A stretch of 7,214 bases of DNA from an uncultured Oscillospiraceae bacterium (GCA_900546895.1 UREO01000154.1:1-7214), one strand, 5' to 3'. Counted from the stretch's first letter, positions 1-6,407 are shown. Numbers and translations: made by a program. The notes: generated from the letters alone by a model not told the origin.

Positions 1-595
1 GGCTCGTGTTCAGTTTATCGATGACTTTCCAGCTGCGGGGCACATAGATCTGGATGGCGCCGAAGCTGCAGTCAAGGAAAACCTCCGCGCCATCCGGACT
101 GAGCTGGGACTGATCGAAGAACAGCTCCAAAGCGCCGAAGGAAACATCGAACTGTCCGCCCTTCAGGCACTCGCCGTGCAGATACTTGCTGGAAGAACCG
201 AAATGCACCTTTGCGTAGGGGTTGTTGTCATCGATATTTTCCGTCGTCGGCTGAATGGATCCCGACCCGTGGCGCCAGTACATGTGGTTCTTCGGGTGCC
301 TGTGAAAGAGAAAACTGAAGCCCATGCTGGCAAAAACGGCGGCCAGAATCAAAAGCCAGAGGGAAATCCGGGCGAGCTGAAGAGGCTGCTGGTAGATAAC
401 ATAAAGAAATGCCAAAGGCACAAAAATACCGAAATAATTGCGGTGAACCACGCTGCTGATCAGCAGCGCCGCGAGCAGAACCGTCGCAAGAACGCTGACA
501 AATCCGATCTGTACAAAAGACCCCGTCTGGCTGGCAATGACAAATACCGCCGAAAGCAGGAAAAAAATCCCCCAAAACCAATTTCTACTTTTCAT
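1..595 (-). CDS. LiaF-like membrane protein, C-terminus cut by window edge
   Basis: Reading the minus strand from ATG at 595 gives an open frame of 198 codons that continues past position 1. Residues 1-100 hold four hydrophobic segments (about 6-22, 27-48, 54-70 and 74-98), the layout of the LiaF/DUF5668 transmembrane region. Residues 128-195 resemble the start of the LiaF-type 'cell wall-active antibiotics response' beta domain, with repeated strands such as KVHFGSSSKYLHGE, FDVSFGALELFF and CSFGAIQIYVPRSWKV. In Bacillus, LiaF restrains an envelope-stress two-component system; here it more likely partners the LytTR regulator it overlaps. The start is supported by AAAGGAG (601-607) five bases upstream. 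The first 11 bases overlap the end of the LytTR gene in a different frame, so the two are probably translationally coupled. The family call is from sequence appearance only. Confidence 0.82.
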   Translation of the reverse strand, partial: MKSRNWFWGIFFLLSAVFVIASQTGSFVQIGFVSVLATVLLAALLISSVVHRNYFGIFVPLAFLYVIYQQPLQLARISLWLLILAAVFASMGFSFLFHRHPKNHMYWRHGSGSIQPTTENIDDNNPYAKVHFGSSSKYLHGECLKGGQFDVSFGALELFFDQSQLSPDGAEVFLDCSFGAIQIYVPRSWKVIDKLNTS

Positions 596-1049
596 AAGTG
601 CTCCTTTCGTTTAAACGCCGCCGCAGCTCACTGTAATAGTAGCGCGACACGTATACCTGTTTGTGGCTGTTGATAAACTGAACCAGACTGGAAGCGGTAA
701 GGTTCCGCGTGACGGAGTACACCTGCAGGATATTGACGATGGTGGATTTCGCCGCCCGCACAAAGTTTTTCGGAAGAATTTCCTCCAGCTCGTACAGCCG
801 GTATTTAATCCGGTAAGCGTCGTTCGCGGTGTGGGCGTAAATATGCTCCTTCTCCGTCTCAAAGAACAGGACCTCATCCAGCGAAAAATAGAATTCCTGA
901 TTCTGTTTGAAAAAGGTGATCTTGGTGTTCCGGGAGGACTGTTCCAGAACATAGCGGTGTATTTTCTGAATGGTGTCGTCCACGCGGCCGCAGCGGATCA
1001 GCACCTCATCCTCATCCAGATCATTGACTACCTCAATGCGTATCTTCAC
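585..1049 (-). CDS. Stand-alone LytTR-family DNA-binding transcriptional regulator
   Basis: This 154-residue protein has no receiver domain. Residues about 50-148 match the LytTR DNA-binding fold: FYFSLDEVLFFETEKEHIYAHT, then the signature LPKNFVRAAKSTIVNILQV (92-110) and the closing strand and helix QVYVSRYYYSELRRRL (131-146). Residues 1-48 form a small N-terminal alpha/beta segment common in short Firmicute LytTR proteins. The GTG at 1049 is preferred because GGGGGTGG lies seven bases upstream and a promoter lies just before it; an ATG at 1145 would extend the frame, but through the promoter. The gene overlaps the LiaF-like gene by 11 bp. Such pairs usually act as regulator plus membrane partner controlling envelope or transporter genes. 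No target site was recognised, and autoregulation is possible but not shown. Confidence 0.88.
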   Translation of the reverse strand: MKIRIEVVNDLDEDEVLIRCGRVDDTIQKIHRYVLEQSSRNTKITFFKQNQEFYFSLDEVLFFETEKEHIYAHTANDAYRIKYRLYELEEILPKNFVRAAKSTIVNILQVYSVTRNLTASSLVQFINSHKQVYVSRYYYSELRRRLNERSTYEK

Positions 1050-1070
1050 CTGACCACCCCCTCTGCAGAT

Positions 1071-1099
1071 AGTATAGCGGGTTCGCGGCGGGATGGAAA
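1071..1099 (-). promoter_or_regulatory. Likely sigma-A promoter for the LytTR/LiaF-like pair
   Basis: On the minus strand TTTCCA (1094-1099) is followed after exactly 17 bases by TATACT (1071-1076). Transcription would start near 1064, just upstream of the ribosome binding site, giving a very short leader. It lies after the telA terminator, so the regulator can be made independently of xpaC-telA. Confidence 0.55.
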
Positions 1100-1160
1100 G
1101 GGGAAAACGCCGTCCGGTCGCATTTCCGCCCGCAACAGGTAACAAAATCCGGGTAAAAGG

Positions 1161-1198
1161 AAACGGCGGCCCGGCCCCCTCGGGCCAAACCGCCGTTT
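1161..1198 (-). terminator. Strong hairpin terminator after telA
   Basis: The arms AAACGGCGG and CCGCCGTTT pair perfectly. An inner GGCCC/GGGCC stem closes a four-base loop, with a three-base internal mismatch between the two stems. On the minus strand it is followed by CCTTTTACC, a short T-rich tail. It starts about 20 bases beyond the telA stop. The weak T-run means some read-through into the LytTR gene is possible. Confidence 0.72.
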
Positions 1199-1217
1199 CA
1201 TATTTAATAAAAAGGAT

Positions 1218-2354
1218 TCAGCGCAGCTGCAGGAGCTTGTTCTTCAGGTCGGTCTCCAGCTTTCTGAGTTCCTGCTCTGCCTGCGTGCGTTTTTCGCGGC
1301 CGTCCTTCTGGATCTGCATGACCTCGTCCAGCGTGGAGATGAGCGTCTCGTTGGTATGCTTCAGCGTTTCGATGTCCACAATGCCGCGCTCGGATTCCTT
1401 CTGCGTTTCGATCGTCGCCATTTTAAGCGCGTCGGCATTCTTGCGCAGCAGGGTGTTCGTCATATCCGTAACTTCGCGCTGGGCCTTGGCCGCCTGTGTG
1501 GAGTGCTCCACGCCCAAAGCCAGCACCATCTGGCTTTTCCACAGAGGGATAGTATTGACAATGGTGGACTGAATTTTTTCGCTCATAATCAGATCGTTGT
1601 TCTGTATCAGGCGCAGCTGGGGCGCCATCTGAATGGATACCATACGGGTCAGGTCCAGATCATGCAGCTTCTTTTCAAAACGGTTGCACATGTTGGACAG
1701 GTCGTTCGCCGCCTGTGCGTCCTCCGGCAGACCGGAAGCCTGCGCTTTCTGCCGCAGGGCGGGAAGGTCGTTTACGCGCACCTGCTCCAGCTTCTGCTTC
1801 CCGGCGAGCAGATACATGGAAAGCTCTTTGAAATAAGTCTTATTAACCTCGTACATTTTATCCAGAATGGAAATATCCTTTAAAAGCTGTACCTGATGTG
1901 CTTCCAGCACATCGCAGATCTGGTCGACATTGGTTTCCGCCTTGGCATAACGGGCTTTCAGGGCGATGATTTTATTGCCGCCGCGTTTAAAACGCGCGAA
2001 AAAGCCTTTATCGTCCTCATCAACCTCAAAGCTTTTCAGCTCTGCCACTACGCCGGAGAGCATCTTCCCGACTTCGCCCAAATCCTTGGTACGAACATTT
2101 TCCAGCGCGTTTTCGGAAAAATCGGCCATCTTTTTCTGGGCCCCCACGCCGTACTGGAGAATCTGGTTGCTGTTCGTCAGGTCGATCTTCTCGGCGAAAT
2201 CCGCCACCATCTTCTGTTCGGCAGGAGTAAGCTGCGGTTCCGGGGCGGCGCCCTGCGCGGGAACCGTCTGCGCAAGAATCGTCTGTGCGGAAACGGGCTG
2301 CCCGGGAGCCGGGTCAAGAGTAAGCTCAGGAGCGGGGATCTCATTTTGATTCAT
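1218..2354 (-). CDS. telA: TelA-family protein (toxic anion resistance family)
   Basis: This 378-residue soluble protein has a Pro/Ala/Gln-rich, probably disordered N-terminus (about 1-42, with the repeated word AQT). A long, mostly helical TelA-type body follows from about residue 43, with stretches such as LTNSNQILQYGVGAQKKM, KGFFARFKRGGNKI, QVQLLKDISILDKMYEVN and IVNTIPLWKSQMVLALG. The C-terminal 45 residues look like a coiled coil. Length is normal for the family, and no signal peptide or membrane helix is seen. The family is linked to tellurite tolerance and to resistance to cell-wall-active compounds, but its biochemical activity is not known. The start has GGAGG seven bases upstream. 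It follows xpaC by 48 bp without a terminator, the usual xpaC-telA arrangement, so the two are probably co-transcribed. Confidence 0.93.
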   Translation of the reverse strand: MNQNEIPAPELTLDPAPGQPVSAQTILAQTVPAQGAAPEPQLTPAEQKMVADFAEKIDLTNSNQILQYGVGAQKKMADFSENALENVRTKDLGEVGKMLSGVVAELKSFEVDEDDKGFFARFKRGGNKIIALKARYAKAETNVDQICDVLEAHQVQLLKDISILDKMYEVNKTYFKELSMYLLAGKQKLEQVRVNDLPALRQKAQASGLPEDAQAANDLSNMCNRFEKKLHDLDLTRMVSIQMAPQLRLIQNNDLIMSEKIQSTIVNTIPLWKSQMVLALGVEHSTQAAKAQREVTDMTNTLLRKNADALKMATIETQKESERGIVDIETLKHTNETLISTLDEVMQIQKDGREKRTQAEQELRKLETDLKNKLLQLR

Positions 2355-2402
2355 GGTAAATCCTCCATACCAATTTATAATTCTTTATCTCTCGGATTCC
2401 TT

Positions 2403-3608
2403 TTAAGACAGTTTGCTTTCGTCCGGCTCTTTTGCAAAGTCGCTGCCGGTCAGGCCCTCCTGTTTGAGCATGGTTTCCAGCGTGGAAATATCCGCGGAAA
2501 CGTCAAGCGCGTCGTCGGCAAACAGGGTATCCAGCAGGTTTTCAAAGGCTCTGTTAACCGTATCCAGCGCCCGCTCGATTTCTTCCTTGGCCTTGGTAAT
2601 ATTTTCCCCCTGCACCGGCTGCGTTTCAAACTCCTCGTAAGACTTCACCAGCTTTAGGGTCGTGGGCATATAGTAACGAATAAACCGGCGGATATCCGGC
2701 AGCTTTTCGGGATGCTTCCGCACACACTCAAAAATACGGGCCGTCACGTTTTCAAGCCGGTCCAGCTTTCCGGAAATCACCTCGCCCGGCAAAGCGTCGT
2801 TTACGGCGCGAATCTGCTGCAGATACCCGTTGCCCTCTTCCCTGACAGCCGCAAGCTCCGATTCCTTCGGGTCCGCCTGCTTCGCTTCTTGTGTCCGCGC
2901 GGCTTCCGTGCGGGCGGCATAGGCCCTCTCCGCTTCCAGATACTCGCCGTACGTCTTGTCGTCCACCATAAAGCAGGTCTCCTCACGGTCCAAATGCCCC
3001 TGCGGACATGCGCCGCTGGTAATCATTTTTTTGAGGTCTTTCTTCGCGCGTTCCTGCGTTACTCCGGCTGTGTCGGCCAACTTGGCCACTGTGCAGAAAG
3101 CTGCGCTGCCCATCGCCTCGCGGTACCGCGTAAAGCGGCGCGCACGGCGGCGCAGGGCGATTCCATAGCCCATCATGCCGAAAACGCCCAGCGTAATGGG
3201 CATTAAAACGGAAAAGGCCACGGCAAAATCCGATAAAGTCATATATCCGGTAACGCCCACCATAAGAACAGAAATGTCCGCAATCAGCATCGGAATCCCC
3301 ACACTGGCACCGACAATTGCAAAGACGAGGCCGGAAATCCCCCCCGGCATCCTGCTTCGGAACGCGGTACGGACGGACGTTCCCTGATAGGCAGCCCGCG
3401 TATTGGGCGATGCCTGTCCGTAGGTATAAGCCGGGCGCTGACCCGCATCGTTCCGGCCGCGAAGGTCTTCCTCGCCATCACCGGTAAACTTCCGGACTTT
3501 TTTATCCACCGCCCGGCCGATTTCTTCAAAATTGCCGGAGCGCACGGCACGCCGTACAGCCCGTCCGACTTCTTTTCCAATATTATATTTATCGTATTTG
3601 TTCCGCAT
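2403..3608 (-). CDS. xpaC: XpaC-family membrane protein (5-bromo-4-chloroindolyl phosphate hydrolysis protein family)
   Basis: This 401-residue protein has a basic N-terminus (GKEVGRAVRRAVRSGNF), a low-complexity linker to about residue 88, and two membrane helices (about 91-118 and 127-152). A possible winged-helix segment follows (about 160-222, KLADTAGVTQERAKKDLKKMI). After an Ala/Glu-rich linker comes the XpaC domain (about 260-385), with the characteristic LPDIRRFIRYYMPTTLKLVKSYEEF. The family name comes from an old plate phenotype; no real phosphatase motif is seen, and its true role with TelA is unknown. The ATG at 3608 is preferred because GGAGG lies four bases upstream. The longer frame from 3677 begins upstream of the predicted transcription start and has no ribosome binding site. 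It is the first gene of the xpaC-telA unit. Confidence 0.9.
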   Translation of the reverse strand: MRNKYDKYNIGKEVGRAVRRAVRSGNFEEIGRAVDKKVRKFTGDGEEDLRGRNDAGQRPAYTYGQASPNTRAAYQGTSVRTAFRSRMPGGISGLVFAIVGASVGIPMLIADISVLMVGVTGYMTLSDFAVAFSVLMPITLGVFGMMGYGIALRRRARRFTRYREAMGSAAFCTVAKLADTAGVTQERAKKDLKKMITSGACPQGHLDREETCFMVDDKTYGEYLEAERAYAARTEAARTQEAKQADPKESELAAVREEGNGYLQQIRAVNDALPGEVISGKLDRLENVTARIFECVRKHPEKLPDIRRFIRYYMPTTLKLVKSYEEFETQPVQGENITKAKEEIERALDTVNRAFENLLDTLFADDALDVSADISTLETMLKQEGLTGSDFAKEPDESKLS

Positions 3609-3627
3609 GCTTCCTCCAGAGAACCCG

Positions 3628-3647
3628 CTGTGCAACCCCTTGCACAG
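3628..3647 (-). promoter_or_regulatory. Perfect 8-bp stem-loop in the xpaC leader
   Basis: The arms CTGTGCAA and TTGCACAG flank a GGGG loop on the transcribed strand. It sits about a dozen bases after the predicted start of transcription and ends 10 bases before the GGAGG of xpaC, so it does not cover the ribosome binding site. It could be an operator for a dimeric repressor or a 5' stabilising hairpin. Confidence 0.5.
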
Positions 3648-3665
3648 ATGGACAGTGTTTTTTTT

Positions 3666-3694
3666 ATTATAAATCATTTAACGGGAAATAACAA
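3666..3694 (-). promoter_or_regulatory. Likely sigma-A promoter for xpaC-telA
   Basis: TTGTTA (3689-3694) and a perfect TATAAT (3666-3671) are separated by 17 bases on the minus strand. Transcription would start inside a run of eight A (3658-3665). This supports the ATG at 3608 over the one at 3677. Confidence 0.62.
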
Positions 3695-3804
3695 CTTCTC
3701 CTGAATATTTCACGCGTCTTTACGGCCGCGGTCAGGCCGGACTGAAAGAGACGAATTCAAAAGGGCCGGGATTTCCTTTCGCATCTTGCACGATGCTCTC
3801 ACGG

Positions 3805-3836
3805 TTCAAATATTATAGGGTGAGGAAACAGATATT
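3805..3836 (+). promoter_or_regulatory. Candidate sporulation-type (sigma-E-like) promoter for the collagen-like gene
   Basis: TTCAAATATT (3805-3814) is followed after 14 bases by CAGATATT (3829-3836). The spacing and the AATATT core resemble sigma-E promoters, although the -10 match is only partial (five of eight positions of CATACA(A/C)T). The 13-mer TTCAAATATTATA recurs upstream of the SHOCT gene with the same geometry. A weak sigma-A reading (TTGCAC, 19 bases, TATTAT at 3811) is the alternative. Confidence 0.35.
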
Positions 3837-3848
3837 TTTGTCAATATC
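3831..3848. repeat. Short inverted repeat before the collagen-like gene
   Basis: GATATT and AATATC are perfect 6-bp arms around a six-base spacer. The repeat overlaps the proposed -10 and start of transcription, so it could be an operator. Its AT-rich sequence makes chance possible. Confidence 0.3.
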
Positions 3849-3888
3849 CAATTTGTTTTCCAAATTTATTGATGAACGGTGATATAAA

Positions 3889-5694
3889 GTGAGTAACATC
3901 GCATTACAAATAGAACGTTTAGCAGACGGATCAGTGGCTATGGGGTCAAACGTCATTTTCGACAGCACAGTCTATTCGGCGGGAAATATCAGCTACAACA
4001 ACTTGACAGGCTTCCTTACTTTTTCTGAAACCGGAAGATATGTGATCGATTGGTGGGTTGCAACACAGTCAGCCTCCTCTACAAACGGAGCGGTATTTGC
4101 CCTGTCCTCCTCACAGGGCGAATTTCTGGAAGGCAATTCCCCAATAAAAACCGGAGAAGTCGTAGGAATCGGAATTATTGATGTGACTGTACCGGGCACT
4201 ACGGTTTCGCTCGTCAATGCCAGTACAGGAACCGTATTCTACTCACCAAATGTGCCGCTGACTGCAACGCTTGTGGTGGTGGAAGACGATATTTCCGGTT
4301 CCGGGCCTACAGGAGATACCGGCCCGACAGGTGCAACCGGAGACACAGGCGCTACAGGTCCCACTGGTCCCACTGGACCAACGGGCGCGGCAAGCACCGT
4401 GACCGGCCCGACAGGCGCAACCGGAGATACAGACCCTACAGGTCCCACTGGACCAACGGGCGCGGCAAGCACCGTGACCGGCCCGACAGGAGCAACCGGA
4501 GACACCGGACCCACCGGTCCAACTGGTCCCACCGGACCGACGGGTGCGGCAAGCACTGTGACCGGCCCGACAGGAGCAACCGGAGATACAGGCCCTACAG
4601 GTCCCACCGGACCAACGGGTGCGGCAAGCACCGTGACCGGCCCGACAGGAGCAACCGGAGATACAGGCCCTACAGGTCCAACTGGTCCAACAGGCCCGAC
4701 GGGTGCGGCAAGCACCGTGACCGGCCCAACCGGCCCCACGGGAGATACCGGACCAACCGGACCTGCGGGAGGAGCAACGGGCGATGCCGGGCCAACCGGA
4801 TCGACAGGCTCCACCGGACCAACCGGGCCAACCGGGCCTACCGGCCCGACCGGTGCGGCAGGCCCTCAGGGTGGCGCCACAGGAGATACCGGGCCAACGG
4901 GACCTACTGGCGACACGGGACCGACCGGACCGACGAGCGATACCGGACCCACCGGCGATACCGGCCCAACCGGACCTACCGGCACCGTCCAGCCAAATCC
5001 GTTTGAAGTGTACGTTCAGGCGGGCGCTGTCGGCGGTGACGGGACACAAGCCGCTCCGTTTGGCACAATACAACAAGGTTTGACGGCGGTATCGCCGACA
5101 GGCACCCTGCATATCCTAAGCGGAACTTATCCCATCACTTCAACGATAACCATTAACAAAGCAAATGTGACCGTAAAAGGCTATCCAAACACATCCATCA
5201 TTTTGCAGGCGGAGGTACTTGCTTTTCTGGTTACGGGAACAGGAATAACGATCGATGGATTGACCATCACCAGCGACAATCCCTACGCTGTGGTGTTTAT
5301 ACAATTTGCCGGTACAAATCATGCGCTGTTAAACAGCGTAATCTTTGGTCCCCCACAGGCGGGGCCGTCAAGCGATTGGGTTGTAAACCGCGGATTTTTA
5401 ACACAGAGCAATGTAACGAATTTAAAAGTACAGGACAATATTTTTTATTCTTTGAGACAACCGGCTTATTTAAATCCCAATTCGACGGGAAACATCATCA
5501 ACAATATTGTTTATAATACCCGTGGATGGGTCGTAGACAGAGCAATCTTTTTCTTTTCAGGAAATTCCTGGGGGATTCCGATAAACGCGGTTGATATTGC
5601 ATTGCTGGTCGGAACCACTACCGGCGCTCCCTATGATCCGTTGGCAACGCTCAGTTCTAACAACAGCGACGCGTTAATCAGCGATCAGCGATAG
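3889..5694 (+). CDS. Collagen-like spore-surface (BclA-type) protein with beta-helix-like C-terminus
   Basis: This 601-residue protein has three parts. Residues 1-134 form a beta-rich domain (LQIERLADGSVAMGSNVIF, FSETGRYVIDWWVATQSA, LTATLVVVED) resembling the trimerising C1q/TNF-like domain of BclA proteins. Residues 138-366 are collagen Gly-X-Y repeats dominated by Gly-Pro-Thr. Residues 368 to about 560 resemble a parallel beta-helix: VGGDGTQAAPFGTIQQGL, LSGTYPITSTITINKANVTVKGYP, VTGTGITIDGLTI, LKVQDNIFY and NIINNIVYN are typical rungs. There is no signal peptide and no LPXTG anchor, which fits a protein assembled onto the spore from the mother cell. The Thr-rich repeats are likely O-glycosylated, as in BclA. 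The start is GTG, with GGTGAT (3878-3883) five bases upstream. The gene is alone in its transcription unit. The spore location is inferred from the family, and the beta-helix could instead bind or cleave polysaccharide, though no catalytic residues were identified. Confidence 0.88.
   Translation: MSNIALQIERLADGSVAMGSNVIFDSTVYSAGNISYNNLTGFLTFSETGRYVIDWWVATQSASSTNGAVFALSSSQGEFLEGNSPIKTGEVVGIGIIDVTVPGTTVSLVNASTGTVFYSPNVPLTATLVVVEDDISGSGPTGDTGPTGATGDTGATGPTGPTGPTGAASTVTGPTGATGDTDPTGPTGPTGAASTVTGPTGATGDTGPTGPTGPTGPTGAASTVTGPTGATGDTGPTGPTGPTGAASTVTGPTGATGDTGPTGPTGPTGPTGAASTVTGPTGPTGDTGPTGPAGGATGDAGPTGSTGSTGPTGPTGPTGPTGAAGPQGGATGDTGPTGPTGDTGPTGPTSDTGPTGDTGPTGPTGTVQPNPFEVYVQAGAVGGDGTQAAPFGTIQQGLTAVSPTGTLHILSGTYPITSTITINKANVTVKGYPNTSIILQAEVLAFLVTGTGITIDGLTITSDNPYAVVFIQFAGTNHALLNSVIFGPPQAGPSSDWVVNRGFLTQSNVTNLKVQDNIFYSLRQPAYLNPNSTGNIINNIVYNTRGWVVDRAIFFFSGNSWGIPINAVDIALLVGTTTGAPYDPLATLSSNNSDALISDQR
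4300..4986 (+). repeat. Collagen-type Gly-X-Y coding repeat with nested 75/84-bp modules
   Basis: These codons specify residues 138-366 of the collagen-like protein. Within 4384-4722, five copies of GAASTVTGP(T) mark a higher-order repeat. The STVT words start at residues 169, 194, 222, 247 and 275, giving periods of 25, 28, 25 and 28 residues (75 and 84 bp). The 28-residue version carries one extra Gly-Pro-Thr. Further Gly-register breaks occur at GPAGGATGD (292-299) and GPQGGATGD (325-333). Confidence 0.92.
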
Positions 5695-5726
5695 CCGGGT
5701 GGATTTCGCCGCTTCAGAACACCCGG
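5695..5726 (+). repeat. Inverted repeat directly after the collagen-like stop codon
   Basis: CCGGGTG (5695-5701) and CACCCGG (5720-5726) can pair across an 18-base loop, starting at the base after the TAG. There is no T-run, so it may protect the 3' end rather than terminate transcription. Confidence 0.35.
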
Positions 5727-5755
5727 TGCCTGAAAGAAATGATTTCCAAGAAAAG

Positions 5756-5785
5756 AGCCGCATCGGATTCCCTTCCGATACGGCT
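5756..5785. terminator. Bidirectional terminator between the convergent collagen-like and SHOCT genes
   Basis: The arms AGCCGCATCGGA and TCCGATACGGCT pair over 12 positions around a six-base loop. One position is mismatched (C:A) in plus-strand RNA and is a G:U pair in minus-strand RNA. The minus strand continues CTTTTCTT, a good T-rich tail; the plus strand continues TTCACTT, a weaker one. It lies about 60 bases beyond both stop codons. Confidence 0.75.
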
Positions 5786-5840
5786 TTCACTTATGCGGTA
5801 TCTCTTGCCTGCTGCGCCGGTGCCTGGATTCCCCGAGCCG

Positions 5841-6029
5841 CTATTTCAGCAGTTGATTCCTTGCTGTTTGATATTCTTCATAACTTATCTCACCATCAGC
5901 AAATCTTTCGTTTAGAAGTTCTATTTCATCAGGACGAATTTTCACATATGCCACATTCGAGCTTTGATTTTTTATACTGAAATATGTTATCGCCGATAAG
6001 GCTAAAATCATGCCGATCATTATCATCAT
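5841..6029 (-). CDS. Small single-helix membrane protein with C-terminal SHOCT domain
   Basis: The 62-residue product starts MMIMIGMILALSAITYF, one membrane helix (about 3-18). A linker follows, then a SHOCT-type short helical pair (about 33-62: RPDEIELLNERFADGEISYEEY and TARNQLLK). SHOCT domains are oligomerisation or docking modules often attached to the ends of bacterial membrane proteins; here it is the only recognisable domain. The ATG at 6029 is chosen because AAGGAGG (6038-6044) lies eight bases upstream. The frame extends to an ATG at 6092, but that one has no ribosome binding site and lies within the promoter region. It converges on the collagen-like gene and shares its terminator. 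Confidence 0.82.
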   Translation of the reverse strand: MMIMIGMILALSAITYFSIKNQSSNVAYVKIRPDEIELLNERFADGEISYEEYQTARNQLLK

Positions 6030-6079
6030 ATAAAATGCCTCCTTAATCGTTACTGTAAATATATCACGTAATTGTGAAG

Positions 6080-6111
6080 GCATTATGTTCAATTGATTTA
6101 TAATATTTGAA
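6080..6111 (-). promoter_or_regulatory. Candidate promoter for the SHOCT gene, matching the collagen-like gene's
   Basis: On the minus strand TTCAAATATT (6102-6111) is followed after 14 bases by CATAATGC (6080-6087). The CATA core and the spacing fit sigma-E promoters. A sigma-A reading also exists (TTCAAA, 18 bases, CATAAT). The first 13 bases are identical to those upstream of the collagen-like gene. Confidence 0.42.
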
Positions 6112-6269
6112 TAAGATAAAACGACAGACCTTCCAGATTAAAATCCCTGCACGTTTTATTCTTGCCGTTTCCGTGAATTTATAATTAGAAAAAAGACATG
6201 CTAATAAATCAGAGGTTCCAAATTTTGAAAAAAAGAGTACAATAATGCTATAAAGGAGTTGTGCTATCT

Positions 6270-6365
6270 GTGAAATTTATACTGTCGATGCTTCTCGGAC
6301 TAATACTGGGCTGCATTGTCGTTTTTCTAAAACCGGTAAAGAACAAACACGATCATAAAAAATGA
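6270..6365 (+). CDS. 31-residue single-helix membrane peptide
   Basis: GTG at 6270 opens a short frame ending in TGA at 6365. Residues 2-20 (KFILSMLLGLILGCIVVFL) are one membrane helix with small Gly residues, and the tail KPVKNKHDHKK is basic and His-containing. AAAGGAG (6252-6258) lies 11 bases upstream, slightly far; an in-frame GTG at 6261 is too close to it. A hairpin follows three bases after the stop codon. The size and layout match small membrane regulators and also the hydrophobic toxins of type I toxin-antitoxin systems, but no antisense RNA could be shown. No family was recognised. A weak promoter may lie at TACAAT (6238-6243). Confidence 0.6.
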   Translation: MKFILSMLLGLILGCIVVFLKPVKNKHDHKK

Positions 6366-6367
6366 GT

Positions 6368-6389
6368 GGTTTCGGATTACTCCGAAGCC
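6368..6389 (+). terminator. Hairpin after the 31-residue peptide gene
   Basis: GGTTTCGGA and TCCGAAGCC pair over nine positions (one G:U) around a TTAC loop, three bases after the stop. No T-run follows, so it is a weak terminator or a 3'-end stabiliser. Confidence 0.5.
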
Positions 6390-6407
6390 CCCTGGCTGTC
6401 AGCTGGC

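Noticed and set aside
228..581. Minus-strand 117-codon frame at the left end
   Set aside because: It is a shifted reading of the LiaF-like gene, which has the ribosome binding site, membrane helices and family motifs in its own frame.
176..3580. Many plus-strand frames opposite the xpaC-telA-LytTR-LiaF genes
   Set aside because: They lie antisense to well-supported genes and show no domains or start signals.
3872..3892. Six-codon upstream frame whose TGA overlaps the GTG of the collagen-like gene
   Set aside because: It has no ribosome binding site of its own, and its internal bases are the SD of the larger gene; a coincidence is simpler.
4300..4986. Possible CRISPR array in the regular repeat
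   Set aside because: The repeat is in-frame protein-coding collagen sequence with no unique spacers.
4239..5112. Long minus-strand open frames opposite the collagen repeat (191 and 289 codons)
   Set aside because: They are the reverse reading of Gly-Pro-Thr repeats, which rarely produce stop codons; the products are low-complexity and have no ribosome binding site.
6116..6159. 8-bp inverted repeat ATAAAACG/CGTTTTAT
   Set aside because: The 28-base loop and AT-rich arms make it likely to be chance.
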